NCBI GenBank assembly: GCA_963565915.1
Contig: OY751491.1
Span: 1,054,001-1,118,000, forward strand
DNA from: Entoloma clypeatum
Lineage: Eukaryota; Basidiomycota; Agaricomycetes; Agaricales; Entolomataceae
Length of the DNA stretch: 64,000 bases
Direction: 5' to 3'
Position numbers and translations under genes: made by a program. Under the pieces are notes generated by a model. That model was not told the DNA's origin. It saw nothing but the letters and a program-made list of their open reading frames with translations, and did no database searches. Positions 20,318-31,760 of this stretch are shown piece after piece. Position 1 is the stretch's first letter. Each line of letters starts with the position of its first letter.

Positions 20318-21195
20318 CTCTTCCCACTTTCATCCCCCCGCTGGCATGTTGACTTCGATGACAACAAGGATTTACCCAGCTAAGCCTCAACTCCTGGGTG
20401 GCAGGACAGTATGCCCTACACCCCTCCTCCCCATTTCCACCCCACTAACAACTCCCCCCAGTTGATGACAATGTGCCGAAGAACCCACGCTATTGCTGAG
20501 GGAGCAAGTCAACAACGAGACAAACCCACACCGCCGCTTGCCAGCAGCCCCCGCGGTGGACACGGGAACAGCTGGATACAGGAATGGCTGATGACACAAC
20601 ACCCGTGCCACATCGCAACAATGCGGGGGCGGACAGGGGACAACCAAAGCCACACCCCCATCCTCGGTGAGCCTACCTAAGCCCTCCGCCGCCCCCACTG
20701 ACTCACAAGGCAGACCACTACGGCCCCCAAGGCGACCCCATCATCTCCCTCTTCCCACTTTCACACACCCCCTGCCAGGTCACTCTCAATGACGACAAGC
20801 ACCCACCTACAACTCCTGGGTGGCAGGACGGTATGCCCCACACCCCTCCTCCCTGTTTCCACCCCACTAACAAACCCCCTCAGGTCCCAGTTGGCAACAC
20901 GCCAAATGCCGTGGCAGTCGGCCTTGTCCATTCCACATGATAATGGTCCCCTCTCATTGTTAGCGACCATAGACAGCAGGTGCAAAACCCCCCCATATGC
21001 CTCCGCCCGCCGTTGCTCACCACTACATTACAGGACTACAATGTGCCACCAGTCGCATAGCAACGGACAACGCGACCACGGGTGAGTACTGCCCATGCGT
21101 ACCTGCCATCCCAATAATGGTCCCCTCTCGTCGTTAGTACCACAGACAGCAGGTGTGTACCCCCTCCCCTCATGTCTCCACCTGCTGTTGGCTCG
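20318..21195. repeat. C-rich noncoding tract with two direct-repeat pairs
   Basis: About 145 bp around AACTCCTGGGTGGCAGGAC (20318-20462) recur imperfectly at 20747-20885. A second pair starts TAATGGTCCCCTCTC (about 20940 and 21114). Open frames here are proline/threonine low complexity and not convincing genes. 21196-21680 is AT-rich and contains nothing I can identify. Confidence 0.6.
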
Positions 21196-21681
21196 GCATG
21201 CCCATGCATGCCCATTTTCTTTTTGAATATATTTATGTATATGTATCCACTTTGATAGTACTTAAAAATCTATAGAATGCTTATTCTTACTTTTGAATGA
21301 CTTTTCATGAGCTTGGATCTCCCTTGAGCTACTTTGAGAGGTCTTGAATAAATGTTTGCTTTTGAGTGACTTCTTGTGAGCTTGGGTCTACCTTGAACTG
21401 CCTTGGGGAGTCTTGAAACTTGTTTAGAATAGTTATTTGGGTGGCTTGGGTTTGGAAGCAAGAATGCCTTAAGTCAGCTCAAGTAGGTTCAAGTTAAGTT
21501 TAAGCAGGATGCTATTTCGTGATGGCCTGTCCCAACTTGAAGCAACTTAAGGACTGTGCAAGAAGGTAATAAGTAAGCATTTCCCTAAGTACAAATTAAG
21601 CTATGTCGAGTACTTAGACCTGACTTAGCGCTGGCCCAAGTACATCAAGTGTGGATTAAGTAATTTGGCATTTCACTGATG

Positions 21682-21880
21682 CAGGCGATAAGGCATATGA
21701 TGCCTGGATCAGTAGGCGGGTCCTAATCTCATCAACACCCAACACACCACAGAATCATGACTTCCGGCACAACTGGTACACGGATCCCTTTAGTCTCTTT
21801 TGCTCCTTTCTTAGTACATATATATGTAAATGTATTTGTACCATAGGAATAACATGGGCGATGTCTAGTTCCAATTCTAC
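21682..21880. repeat. Dispersed repeat R1, copy 1 (about 200 bp)
   Basis: It shares long stretches with 26671-26867, including ATGATGCCTGGATCAGTAGG and CCATAGGAATAACATGGG. A more decayed piece lies at about 26525-26620. Neither clear terminal repeats nor an ORF. 21881-22480 holds nothing recognisable. Confidence 0.65.
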
Positions 21881-22489
21881 CTTCTAGCCCTCTCAAAACC
21901 CAAAGCACACAAAATCCAATTTATTTCGGCACAACCATGGGACAGATTCCTCTCGCCCTGTTTCTATATTATTTGGAATGTATATAGACAGGTCTTTACC
22001 GCAGGAATAAGCCTGGGGCTGCCTAGTCATATATGGGCAAATGCCAGCTCACCAGTGATGTATCTACCAACATTATCATTACATATCTAGTATAGCCCCA
22101 CAGATGTATTCTAACATCATTCAGCATCCCTTTTGACATGTGGGTCAACCTATTTGAGCCAAAAATCCTAGTAGGCAAACTGGGCTCAAAAGATTATCAG
22201 GTGGGCGAAAGATTGGTGTTTCGTTGCACCATAGTGCACGTTTTAGTTGGAGTTAGGGCTGTTTTATGCACCTGACCTTTTCATTTTCAGGATCTGTACC
22301 TTTGTGAGTATCTCAATTGAAGTAACATACCCCAAATCATATATTCCTGGGATATCCAAGCAAGCATCAAGTGCAAGCCGTAGAATCAGTCGATCTGTGT
22401 TTTTTTGGTATGTTGACATCAGAGTCACATGACGAGAAGTTCAATCGCCCTCCTCCCATTCTGAGTGACCTCCACTCGCACCCCATGGC

Positions 22490-22770
22490 CTCCACTTGCG
22501 GCCAACATCTTTTCCTCATCCTTGGCTTGTGCCCTACGGCTGCCTCCCCCACAACAGCCCCATTTTGTGCCCAATGGCCCCCAACAGTCCCCTTTCGTGC
22601 CCAATGGCCTCCAACAGCCTTGTCCCGTGTCTTACCGCTGCCTCTCATGCACAAGCCTTTGCCTCATACCCTCGGCCTCCAATAATGTCCAACGACCTTG
22701 TCTCATGCCTTACCGCTGCCTCTCGCCCCCAACACCCTTCTGTCATACCCAACGGCCCCCACCTGTGCCC
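22490..22770. repeat. Minisatellite-like GTGCCCAATGGCC repeats
   Basis: Variants of TGCCCAATGGCC(C/T)CCAACAG recur, followed by repeated CTTACCGCTGCCTCTC units. All three frames stay open only because the unit lacks stops. The theme resembles the complement of the 30840-31115 array (GTTGGGCAC). Confidence 0.6.
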
Positions 22771-22875
22771 CATTATGAGGCCATTATTCAGCAGTATAGG
22801 GCTTGAGGGGGAAACACTGATGCATTTACTATGGCACGACCTGCTCTGAATTCATGAATACAAGGCGGTGTATGT

Positions 22876-23133
22876 TTGGACAACTTTGGACAGCCAGAAC
22901 GTGGCCAAAACCTCACCGATTCGTCCCAAGTTTCTTTTAATCCCTTTTATACCTCTAATCAAACCCTCCAACGCCTAGAGCACCTACCCCCACGCCGCCG
23001 TTCCGACGAAAATAATTTTTTCGCCCACATCGCCAACCATAAACCTATATATCTACAGAAAGCTCTCGACGAGCTCTTTTGGATGGACCTAACGCCCACG
23101 AAATCCGCCCAGTGTATGCCCAGAAAATTGTGA
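22876..23133 (+). CDS. Hypothetical 85-aa ORF
   Basis: Starts MDNFGQPERGQNLTDSSQVS and includes a basic patch (RRRSDENNFF). Composition is more protein-like than its surroundings, but there is no recognised domain, neighbour or splice signal. It may be an exon relic of a transposon gene. 23134-23711 has no gene that I can support. Confidence 0.2.
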   Translation: MDNFGQPERGQNLTDSSQVSFNPFYTSNQTLQRLEHLPPRRRSDENNFFAHIANHKPIYLQKALDELFWMDLTPTKSAQCMPRKL

Positions 23134-23711
23134 AACATCGGCCAGCAGGGCAACAGACCATTTTCCCATGAGCACAGCCACCATTCAAAACTTCGACCAA
23201 CAGCCACCAGCTCTACGAGAGAAAGTCCACACAAGGCAAATGTGGGGGTCCGCGCCCGGCATGGTGGAGGGGGGGATCGTCGAGTAGTATTGTCTTCTTG
23301 TATTTACTGTAATTAAACATGGTCTACTGCGAACAATATGTCTTTATTTTATTGTCTTTATTCATTCACGATGACTGTGATAATGCCATCAAACCTCTCG
23401 GAACAACATACCTGGACAGATCATATCAAAACTGACATCAAAACAAAAGAAGCAGGGGAAGCCAACAAAACAGAAGCCGACTGACTTGGAAGGGCATCAG
23501 ATCTGAATCGGAAAAAATAGGCTCAAAGGAGCAAGGGGCAGGAGAGATCAAAAGAAGAAATGGCGCTCAAACAAAATAAGGACTTGGAGCAATGTATTAG
23601 ACTGATACATGGCTTGATACATGGAACTGATGCATCAAGCCTATCTGTGACTACTCTCATGCATCAAGGGTTTCACTGTCAGGACAGTGCCTGATATATT
23701 GGGCCTACTGA

Positions 23712-24266
23712 CTAGGGGCCCATTGCCGTTGAGTACCTAGTAGATGCTAGATGAGAATCCCAGAAGGAAGAAGGCGCACAGAAAGGAGTTCCCCTGAGTG
23801 TCTTGTATGGGACAGAACACCAGGGAAGAAGGCGGTCCCAGGGCCCAGAACCGATGATTACAAGCCTCCTCCACTGATAAAGGCCCAGGGTCCGGGTAAC
23901 CCAGACCTCGTCTTCCCAGCCGTACTCCTCCCACTTCCAAACATCCTTCCCCCTTCCACCTGCCAACAGCCCAGCAGCATAGCTTTCTTCATCCTCTCCA
24001 TTGACTGAATTCCCTGTCTTCATACCCCTGTGCACCCACCCCCGCCCCCACTCCTCCACCTTGCTTCCATACCAATCTTCATCCCCATAAATCTCGTGCC
24101 TCAAACTCCCTGTCCAACTTGCTGAAACGAAGGAAGTGAGTCTGGGGATGAGTGCGAGCAATATCTCTATCACACACACAAACACCAAACACAACAATGA
24201 AGACTGAACAAGTCTTGTGATGCGTACTCCCCAATCGATATAGTTTGGGGTGATGAGTGGGATCAC
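23712..24266 (-). CDS. Hypothetical membrane-anchored ORF (184 aa)
   Basis: One hydrophobic helix is at about residues 17-41 (LVQSSLLCLVFVCVIEILLA), followed by a Trp/Gly/Glu-rich soluble part (EEWGRGWVHRGMK, EEYGWEDEVWVTR). It is the longest frame between 20.3 and 29 kb outside transposons. No family recognised. It could be a real small gene or an exon. 24267-24780 is AT-rich with no supported gene. Confidence 0.3.
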   Translation of the reverse strand: MIPLITPNYIDWGVRITRLVQSSLLCLVFVCVIEILLALIPRLTSFVSASWTGSLRHEIYGDEDWYGSKVEEWGRGWVHRGMKTGNSVNGEDEESYAAGLLAGGRGKDVWKWEEYGWEDEVWVTRTLGLYQWRRLVIIGSGPWDRLLPWCSVPYKTLRGTPFCAPSSFWDSHLASTRYSTAMGP

Positions 24267-24784
24267 TCAGGATGCGACTCTTCCAAACAACAATTGAATA
24301 ACTTGTTTAGCAATGGCTTGATAAGTCTCAAACAAGACTTAGAGATAGTTCTCACTAGATAATGAACCGAGGTTTGTGATTTCCGAACCAACAAGACTTT
24401 GCAAACATGATCTCGACCAAATACAAACATGACAATGACCAATGTGACCGATAGATAACACAATTTTGACAATTGACAAGTTCTCAAACACACAAAAACA
24501 CAATTGCGACTGACTTCTGATGCAAACCAAACAATCTCGAGGCTTCAATGATACTTGCAAACGATGACAGATGCACAAGACAAATGCTATCAATTCTGGG
24601 GCACAATCTAACCTAACCTATCTACCACGAAACTACAAGATTTTATACATGAGCAGCAATAAATATAGAAAAAGGTTGCATGTGGTATCGATAAATGTTA
24701 TCCAGTCAAGTGACCTTTGCTAAAGTCATTTTGATGCACCCATGTGGTAGACAACGCCACAGGTATGCCCCTTTTCCATATCTG

Positions 24785-25390
24785 AACCCCTGCCTCACTG
24801 GTAGTGTTTAAAGGTCCGATTCGGTCTGGTTTTTGACCCTCAAAATTTAGAGACTGAGAGCGAGACCGATTTTTTGGTTCACATGATCTTGAAAAAACTG
24901 AACCGGACCATGTGAAACCGGTCATACCGGTTCTGTTTCTCAGATAGAATGAAACCAAGACTGGTTCAGACCAGTCTTCACCAGCAGTTGGTATACTCAC
25001 CAACTGCGGTGTGTTTTTTGAGTTTTTGATGATTGTTTGACTTTATTTGGGTTTTTGATATCAAAGAATCATCAAAAAATTCAAGATTGAACCGCAGTTC
25101 ATCAGTATACCAACTGCGGTTTTTTTATTTTTTATTTTTGATATCAGAAATTGGTCAAAGAATCACTGAAAAACTCAGAGTTTAACTGCAGTTGGTGAGT
25201 ATACCAACTGTGGGTGACCTTTGGTCAAAGACTGGTTTAAACCAGGTCAAACCGGTTTTTTAGTGGTCTCTGAAAATCCTGAAAAAAGATGAAACAGAAA
25301 CCGGTTGTGATCCGAAACCTTAAAGACCAAGACTAGCGGTCTGGTCTTTCACTGGTTTGGTTTGTCTGGTCTCAGTCTGAAACCAACAAA
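24785..25390. repeat. ACCGGT/GGTCTGG-rich self-complementary repeat block
   Basis: Many inverted copies of ACCGGTT, GGTCTGGT and GACCAGTC flank a hairpin core (24985-25210). Related sequence occurs at 28280-28410 and, more distantly, as GGTTCGG/CCGAACC runs at 26090-26260. Probably a non-autonomous foldback family. No ORF. Confidence 0.5.
24985..25210. repeat. Three hairpins about 100 bp apart
   Basis: CAGTTGGT-ATACTC-ACCAACTG is at 24985-25006. ACCGCAGTT and AACTGCGGT pair at 25091-25120. CAGTTGGT-GAGTAT-ACCAACTG is at 25189-25210. The loops of the first and third hairpins are reverse complements of each other, and the intervening AT-rich spacers resemble one another. Confidence 0.7.
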
Positions 25391-25689
25391 AGTAAACTGG
25401 ACCTCAAAACACTACTCACTGGAGAGACCACTATTTCAATATCTTGGTTTTGCAATGCACCCGGAACGATGCGAACAAGTTACCGTGAGGTATCAGCTGC
25501 ATCAATTAAGGGTCGCCTCTGTAAGCCACCCATCAAATTCAATCTCTATCAATGCTCGCCATAAGGTCATGTTGATCGTGACATATCAAACCCAATCTCA
25601 GTCTGGATCATCCAATGTCATTTTGATATTCCCGATATGTACAATTTGGACGTGAAGCGAGGCGCACGTTGACCAAACCTCTCGCGAGA

Positions 25690-25960
25690 ATGTCTCCAGT
25701 CAAGCCCCGATGTATGGTAGACAGTGCTAGTGTCATCAATAACTCCAACATAACTCATCTCCTTGTTTCACGCTTCATTGCGAGAGGCGCTCAATAGTCT
25801 TTTCTATCTCGCAAGACGATCCCATGGCTCTCAAGTATCATTGCTAAGCCCATAGTGGTGACCGGTGCTATGTCCTACATTGCCATGGTCACTAACTATA
25901 AAAGTCTCTCTCTAACATTGCCACTAAGTCCTCAGAATCGGAGCTCATCTAGGACTCTCT
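25690..25960 (+). pseudogene. Possible retroelement protease relic
   Basis: The plus strand reads MVDSASVINNSNITHLLVSR, a stop, then PIVVTGAMSYIAM. This recalls a gypsy protease core (VDSGAS to VTG) with the catalytic Gly replaced. The region is short, isolated and contains a stop, so this is tentative. Confidence 0.25.
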
Positions 25961-26670
25961 ATATCCTTTAGAGATAGTGTGAAAGGGTGCAAAATGCGCA
26001 GATTTTGGGCCTAGACACATCATGGCCTTATTATCGCCCTCCCAGAAGCAGCAGCAGCAGCAACACCGCTGCCAACCGACTATACTGGCCGAAGTCCGGT
26101 TCAGTTCAGGTTCGGGCACTTTTTGGCCAAACCTGAACCTGGACCTGAGGTCAAGTTCGGGCATCCCTCGAACTTGAACTTGAACCCGGAGGTCCAGTTC
26201 GGTTCTGGTTCGGAACCAGGTTCTCAGGTTCAGACCAGGTTCGGGTGCCACAAAAGACCAAATTTTCACCCACCCAATAATCTTTTGAGCCCGGCCTGCC
26301 TACTGGAATTTTTGGCTCAACTGAGTTGACCTGCAGGTCTAAGGGGATACTGAACAATGTTTGAATACATCTATGCAGCAATATACTACTTCTATAATGA
26401 TAATATTGGTAGATATATCACTGAATTGTGAAAAAAGCGCATCTTAATAGAAAATGAACCACATCACAGATGTCTCTCGTTTTTTGGAGGATTGAAATAG
26501 ACATATATTCGATTGAGGAATAGCCAAGATAATGCCTGGGTCAATAGGTAGACACCAATCTCATCAAAACTTTGAAAGTGCCACAAAATCATGAATATTG
26601 GCACATCCGTGGAACCGATTGATATTATTCTTCTTTTATCTTGTTTGGTTTGCATATGGGTGGACCTTCC

Positions 26671-26867
26671 CTGAGGCAATAAGGTGTATGATGCCTGGAT
26701 CAGTAGGTGGGTCCTAATCTCATCAAAGCCAAAACACCACAGAATCATGAATTCCACCACAACTGCTGCACAGATCCTTTAGTCTCTTTTGCTCCTTTCT
26801 AAGTATGTATATGACTGTATTTGTACCATAGGAATAACATGGGTGATGTCTAATTCCAATTTTACAT
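26671..26867. repeat. Dispersed repeat R1, copy 2
   Basis: Counterpart of 21682-21880 in the same orientation. A degenerate third piece lies immediately upstream (about 26525-26620). 26868-27378 contains no supported gene. Confidence 0.65.
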
Positions 26868-27378
26868 TGGAGTAGGGCCTCTGGCCCGACTCCACACAAT
26901 CACATGATGTAGACTACATAGCACCTTCTGCATGTTGTAGAGAGACCATCAGCTATTGATACGCGCCTGTTGTGCCTGCTTCCTCCTCTCATTGAGCCTC
27001 GCTCCGAGCTTGCCTAGCCGCTCCCCACCTCTCCACCTGGTGATGAGAGTGCGTTTCTGACATACCTTGTCATTTTTAGGTCTTGCTTTTTTGCATTCGC
27101 GTGTTTTTGCAGCCACGTCACAGCGCCCTCACATTTTTATGTGCCCAGCATTTCTGCCAGAGCCCACAGTGTTTTCCAGTCTTTCAAGAGTTGTTTTAAC
27201 TAGAGTCCAGAGTTTTAGAGCCCGAGAGCCCCATTTTGCGTCACGATACCACCGTTTTAGAGCCAGAGAGGGTAGAGTCTACGAGAATCTCGCACTGTTA
27301 CTGCCATGCCAACCCACCCCATATTGCATTTTCAACAGCCTTTGCCCTGTGCCATGTCACAAACACCGAACCAACATC

Positions 27379-27924
27379 ATGCCCCCACCATTGAATAAGC
27401 CAAAAAAATAGAATAAGAAGAAACCTACTCTGACAATACCTGTGAATGACCCCAGTACGACCCCCCCTGCTCCTTCCTCCATCCTGACGGCGTCTACAGC
27501 CCCACCCACCCTGCCATCGCCTGAGATGCAGCCTTTGCTGACACCCTACCAAACTCGTGTGGAAATCCCAGCCCACCTCGTCCAGTGCTACATCGACAAT
27601 ATACCACCCCCGACCCCTGGCCTCGAGCCCTCCTGCGCGCTGTACCTGGATGACATCCAGCTCAAGGAGATGATCATGAGGCAATACAAAGAGGCTTTCG
27701 AGGAGGGAAGAAAGGCTGGCTATGAGGAAGGGAGGAGGGAAGTCCCCCCATCTGCAGCTCTCGCGACCACCGACCCACTCTCCGCGTCAACAACTGCCAT
27801 GTTGGCATCGTCCCCGTTGTTGCCTTTGTTGCCACGTCTCACCACGACTGCATCTGAGCCACCATTGACATTGATGCCCACAATCCCTGGCCCGTTGAGT
27901 GGTAGCTACCACTTTAATCATTAG
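27379..27924 (+). pseudogene. Hypothetical Pro/Thr-rich protein with charged helix
   Basis: MPPPLNKPKK is followed by a TAG at 27409 directly after an A7 run. The same frame then reads NKKKPTLTIPVNDPSTTPPA to 27924 (about 170 residues beyond the stop). Features are a proline-rich N-terminus, IPAHLVQCYIDNIPPPTPGL, a charged helix (QLKEMIMRQYKEAFEEGRKA) and a Ser/Pro/Leu tail. The helix suggests dimerisation or a structural role. No family recognised. The stop may be real decay or a homopolymer error; an alternative start at 27442 gives 160 aa. Confidence 0.35.
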
Positions 27925-27995
27925 TACAGGGCTTTAGTCCTAGCGAAATAGTCATAATAACCACTAGTTATTCTGATATGATAGATTGTATTCTA

Positions 27996-28220
27996 TATGA
28001 TGCTTTATCATTTTGAAAAACGCAGTCTAATGATATATTCTATTCAATGATGGCTATTTTGATGAAAAGTGCAGTTTAATGATAGTTTTATAATGTATTA
28101 TAATGAGAGGTGCAGTCTAATGATAGTTATTCACTCTAATGATGGTTTTATAATGATTTAAAACTAATGATAGGGAATATCATAAGTATGATAAATATTT
28201 TCCAATGATAAAGCATCATA
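27996..28220. mobile_element. 225-bp AT-rich inverted-repeat element (MITE)
   Basis: Perfect 17-bp terminal inverted repeats TATGATGCTTTATCATT (27996-28012) and AATGATAAAGCATCATA (28204-28220) enclose sequence made of repeated CTAATGATAGTTTTATAATG units. It is non-coding. A clear target duplication is not visible. 28221-29115 contains no supported gene. Confidence 0.6.
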
Positions 28221-29115
28221 GTTGGGGGCACGGTTGTGGGGGGAGAAAGGGATGACATGTCAAAGCATGACGTGTCACAAAACAACCAGTTTAAGACTGG
28301 TCTCACATGGTCCAGTCCGGTTTTTCCAAATTTGGTGTTGCCGAGAGACCGGTCTCAGTCTTGGTCTTTCCTTTTTTGGCCAAAAAACCGGACCAAACCT
28401 TCGAACACTACTCAAGATAGCTTTGAACTTATGGATAGATGTATATAGAGTCATAAAAAGTATATATATAGTTGGGAACTCAAGCTATGTATACTAGAGA
28501 ATCTGTATTCTAAAATGATGCATCAAAACACACTGTAAATTGTGATGAACAGTGCATCATCATGGGTTTTCTCAAACACAAAAACAACCATTTCTTACTT
28601 CCTCCCTTCCACAGCCACTGTAGTCTATATGTACTGTATATATACCATTGTAACATTGTATGTGAATCTACTCAGACCATTCAAATCAAGCCCAAGGACG
28701 TAATAAGGTGAATAGAAGCAAAATAGGTCGAAAATTTGACCAAAGAATTTTGTTTCAGCTTTGGATTCTCCTCATTCAGGGGACCTCACAGCACATCTGT
28801 TTTTCAAATTTGGTGCATTCATTATGGAGATATAACACTTTTACTGAAATATGCACATTTCATCATTTCTATCTTATCTAGAGATCTAAAAATTATACAA
28901 GGTGTTTCAGAAGGTGAATACCTATATATTGATGAGTTCTATCATGTTAAACTATTATTAGATCATGAGGAAGGCACCGCGCGCGCCTGCGCGATGCATT
29001 TGCACATTGTTTACTGTTGTTTGGTGTAAAGCATTGCATCACTATATGCTCAAATCCGTGGCGAAAATTCATGAAATAAATACATATTTATTGACATATG
29101 ATACTCTGGTACATA

Positions 29116-29390
29116 CAGTGCCTCACAAAACTGATTCAATGTTTGTTGCTTTTTGAATACCTTCAAGATAACTCTGCAAAGAATACCAATTGAATTAAAC
29201 CTTTGGTATATAATTGAAAGCCCTACTTCAGGGCTTTCAGAATATAAAGGAATCATATGATTTAGATCAGAATCCATGGAGATATGATTGAATTAAATCA
29301 GCAACTCATTGAATCAGTTTTGTGAGTACCTATGGCAATTATCAGAATCAAATGCTTCACTGGTTGTATGGTAACCAGTTGTCATGACTT
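29116..29390. mobile_element. Left end of a Tc1-type element
   Basis: CAGTGCCTCACAAAACTGATTCAATG begins after TA at 29114-29115. The next about 270 bp follow the layout of the left end of the complete element at 55547: CATGGAGATATGAT, then an inner inverted copy CTCATTGAATCAGTTTTGTGAG, then ATCAGAATCAAATGCTTCACTG. The transposase and right end are missing. Confidence 0.6.
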
Positions 29391-29401
29391 ACTGATGGAA
29401 C

Positions 29402-30188
29402 TTGAATAGAACCCTGATGGGTCGTCAAGGAAAGTTGTATAAGAAGAATCCAGCCTCAACCATCGCCAAGACTCCTCTACCTACTGGATACAAGCCGACA
29501 GCAAATGCTGGCACTGCCACTGCTGCGCTTCAATCACAATTTCAGCAGATCATAGGGTCTCTGCTATATTTAATGATTGGTACACGACCCGACATTGCCT
29601 TTGCTGTGATTGTGTTATCACAGTTCTCAGCAAATCCTACCCAGGAACACATTGATAAAGCGAGGTATATAATCTGCTATCTCATGGGCACTTCTGATTA
29701 CCGACTGACATATTCCGGTGATCAAAATGTGGGCTTACATGCCTACACGGGCATCTGACAAAATTAAGCGTCGAAGCTGCACTGGCTTTTTCCTGAAGCT
29801 TGCAGATGCTTCTGTAGGCTGGACTTGTCATCTACAAAAAACCATTGCTCACTCATCTACTGAAGCAGAGTACATGGCGATGTCCGATTGTGGCCACCAA
29901 GTAAAATGGGTAATCCAACTCTTCCAGGAGATTGGCTTCCTAATGTGGAATGTCCCAATCTATGCTGACAATCATGGCTCGATCTTTATTGGGAACAACC
30001 CTGTACAGGAACGCCGTACTAAACATATCAATCTGAGATATCACATCATCCGAGAGTACATCTCTCATGGATTGATCACTGTAGAGTACATAGAAGGCAC
30101 ATCCAATCCTGCAGATATGCTAACTAAAAATCTTAGTCAGGAACTCTTTGAAAGATGTCGCCAACATTTAGGCTTGACATTTTTATAA
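29402..30188 (+). pseudogene. Copia-3 RT/RNase H C-terminus, 5'-truncated
   Basis: Two frames. 29402-29758 reads TPLPTGYKPTANAG, SLLYLMIGTRPDIAFAVIVL. 29718-30188 reads RRSCTGFFLKLADASVGW, SSTEAEYMAMSDCG and NPADMLTKNLSQELF. The frame break removes the DWASD part of the RNase H motif. The product would be the C-terminal third of a copia Pol. This is a separate family from Copia-1: the protein and LTR differ. It is truncated upstream next to the Tc1-type end. Confidence 0.9.
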
Positions 30189-30214
30189 TCCGATGTATAC
30201 ACATTGAGGGGGAG

Positions 30215-30517
30215 TGTTGAACGAATTCCACTCCTATAGATATTTCATCTATAGCATCATGTGCCCAATCCCATGATGTACAAATAATGTACAAATGAGT
30301 AGACTAGTATATAAGACTGTCCTTATTCTCTGTGCAATATAATGCTCTTACCGAGTAACCCCCACCTTGCAAACACCTCCCAAGGTTAGTAGTAAGGTTC
30401 CCCCTCTATTGTAGATACATGATTAGTAGCATGTAGCATAGAGTATACTAGGACTGCAAGACGACGTATCTGCTGTGATCACCTCCAGTGTTGATGTGAT
30501 TGTATGCTGCTCCAACA
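30215..30517 (+). repeat. Copia-3 3' LTR
   Basis: TGTTGAACG (30215) to CTCCAACA (30517), 303 bp, directly after the polypurine tract TTGAGGGGGAG. Its termini form the usual TGTTG/CAACA pair. TATATAA lies near 30310. No 5' LTR is present in the window. Confidence 0.75.
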
Positions 30518-30839
30518 ATTAGTATAGTAGACAATGTTAGTGAGGTGTAGTGTGGTAGATAGAGGCTTAAAACTCAATCACACCATATGAAGCAAAAAAC
30601 ATGTGAATTCGGCACATAAGGGCACTCGAGGAAAGTTACTACTTCTGCCGGTCTCATGTCGGGCTCAGGCTACAGCCATGCGTTGTCCCTCGCAGTCCCT
30701 TGCTTCATGCCTCCCACCATTCTGGTGTCATGCGCCTCCCATGGCTCCTTTGTTGCTGTTGGCATATCGTTCCTCATGTGATCCTTCCTGCCATTTGCGC
30801 GTCTGATGCCGTTCTCGCGTCATTCTAGGGCTGCGCTGG

Positions 30840-31115
30840 TGCATTGTCCCGAGGGGCGGTTGTTGGACATGGAGGGCAGCTCTTGGGTGCGAGGGTGGTC
30901 GTTGGGCACATGGGACGGCTGCTGGGCACAGAGGGGCGGTCATTAGGCACGGGGGCGGTTGTTGGACATGGAGGGCAGCTCTTGGGTGCGAGGTGCGGTC
31001 GTTGGGCACACAGGACAGCCGTTGGGCACGGAGGGCAGCTCTTGAGTGCGAGGGGTCGTTGGGCACGGAGGGGCAGCTCTTGGGTGCGAGGGCGTTCATT
31101 GGACACAACAGGGTC
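30840..31115. repeat. GC-rich minisatellite
   Basis: Repeated variants of GGAGGGCAGCTCTTGGGTGC and GGTCGTTGGGCACA alternate in a higher-order arrangement. Open frames across it are by-products of the repeat. 31250-31450 is a CTACA/CACTAC-rich simple tract. Confidence 0.75.
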
Positions 31116-31760
31116 AAAGTGGGAGGAGATGGTGGTAAATGTAGGAAAAGATGAGAATCACAACCAGCAACGTGGCTGGATATAACCGAGCGGAGTTTGA
31201 ACGGACTTAGATGAAAACATGGAACTGGTCACTTTGCAAAAATAATGAATGTTTGCCTCATGATGCTATGACATACTGCATCAGTACACTTCTATGGTGC
31301 TACCACATACTACATCACTACATTATACTACAGCTCCTACAATGCTACTGCACTGCCATGGTACAGCACTATGGTGCACTATGGGACACTACAGTGCTAT
31401 GTGTGACTATATGTGACTACAGCATCACAGTATTTACTACAGTTTGCTACAGCCAAACATCTGGGTTTACTCTGTATTTATATCGTGTAGGAGTTTCTCA
31501 CACTGCAGTGAAATGGTGGGGGAGAGCCAGAAAATCGGCAATTTTGAGCTGAAAATTTGGGTCCGGACCTGGACTGGACCCCTAGTAGGTGAGGAACTCA
31601 CATACAAACCATCCTAGTAGTCCGAGTCACAGTGATTGTAGCAGACTGCGGTTTCAATTGACCTGAACCTGCAAGCATAGTACCTGCGACGGGTATTGAG
31701 CAGTTTGCCCCTTCCAGAAAAGGCAATATAACATGACCAAACATGGATCACGTGGGTGTC

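Noticed and set aside
20387..20698. Overlapping about 90-100 aa frames on both strands
   Set aside because: Open on both strands through low-complexity C-rich repeats; no codon or domain signal.
30840..31115. Repeat array as a CRISPR-like locus
   Set aside because: Units are contiguous, variable GC-rich minisatellite copies without uniform unique spacers, in a eukaryotic setting.
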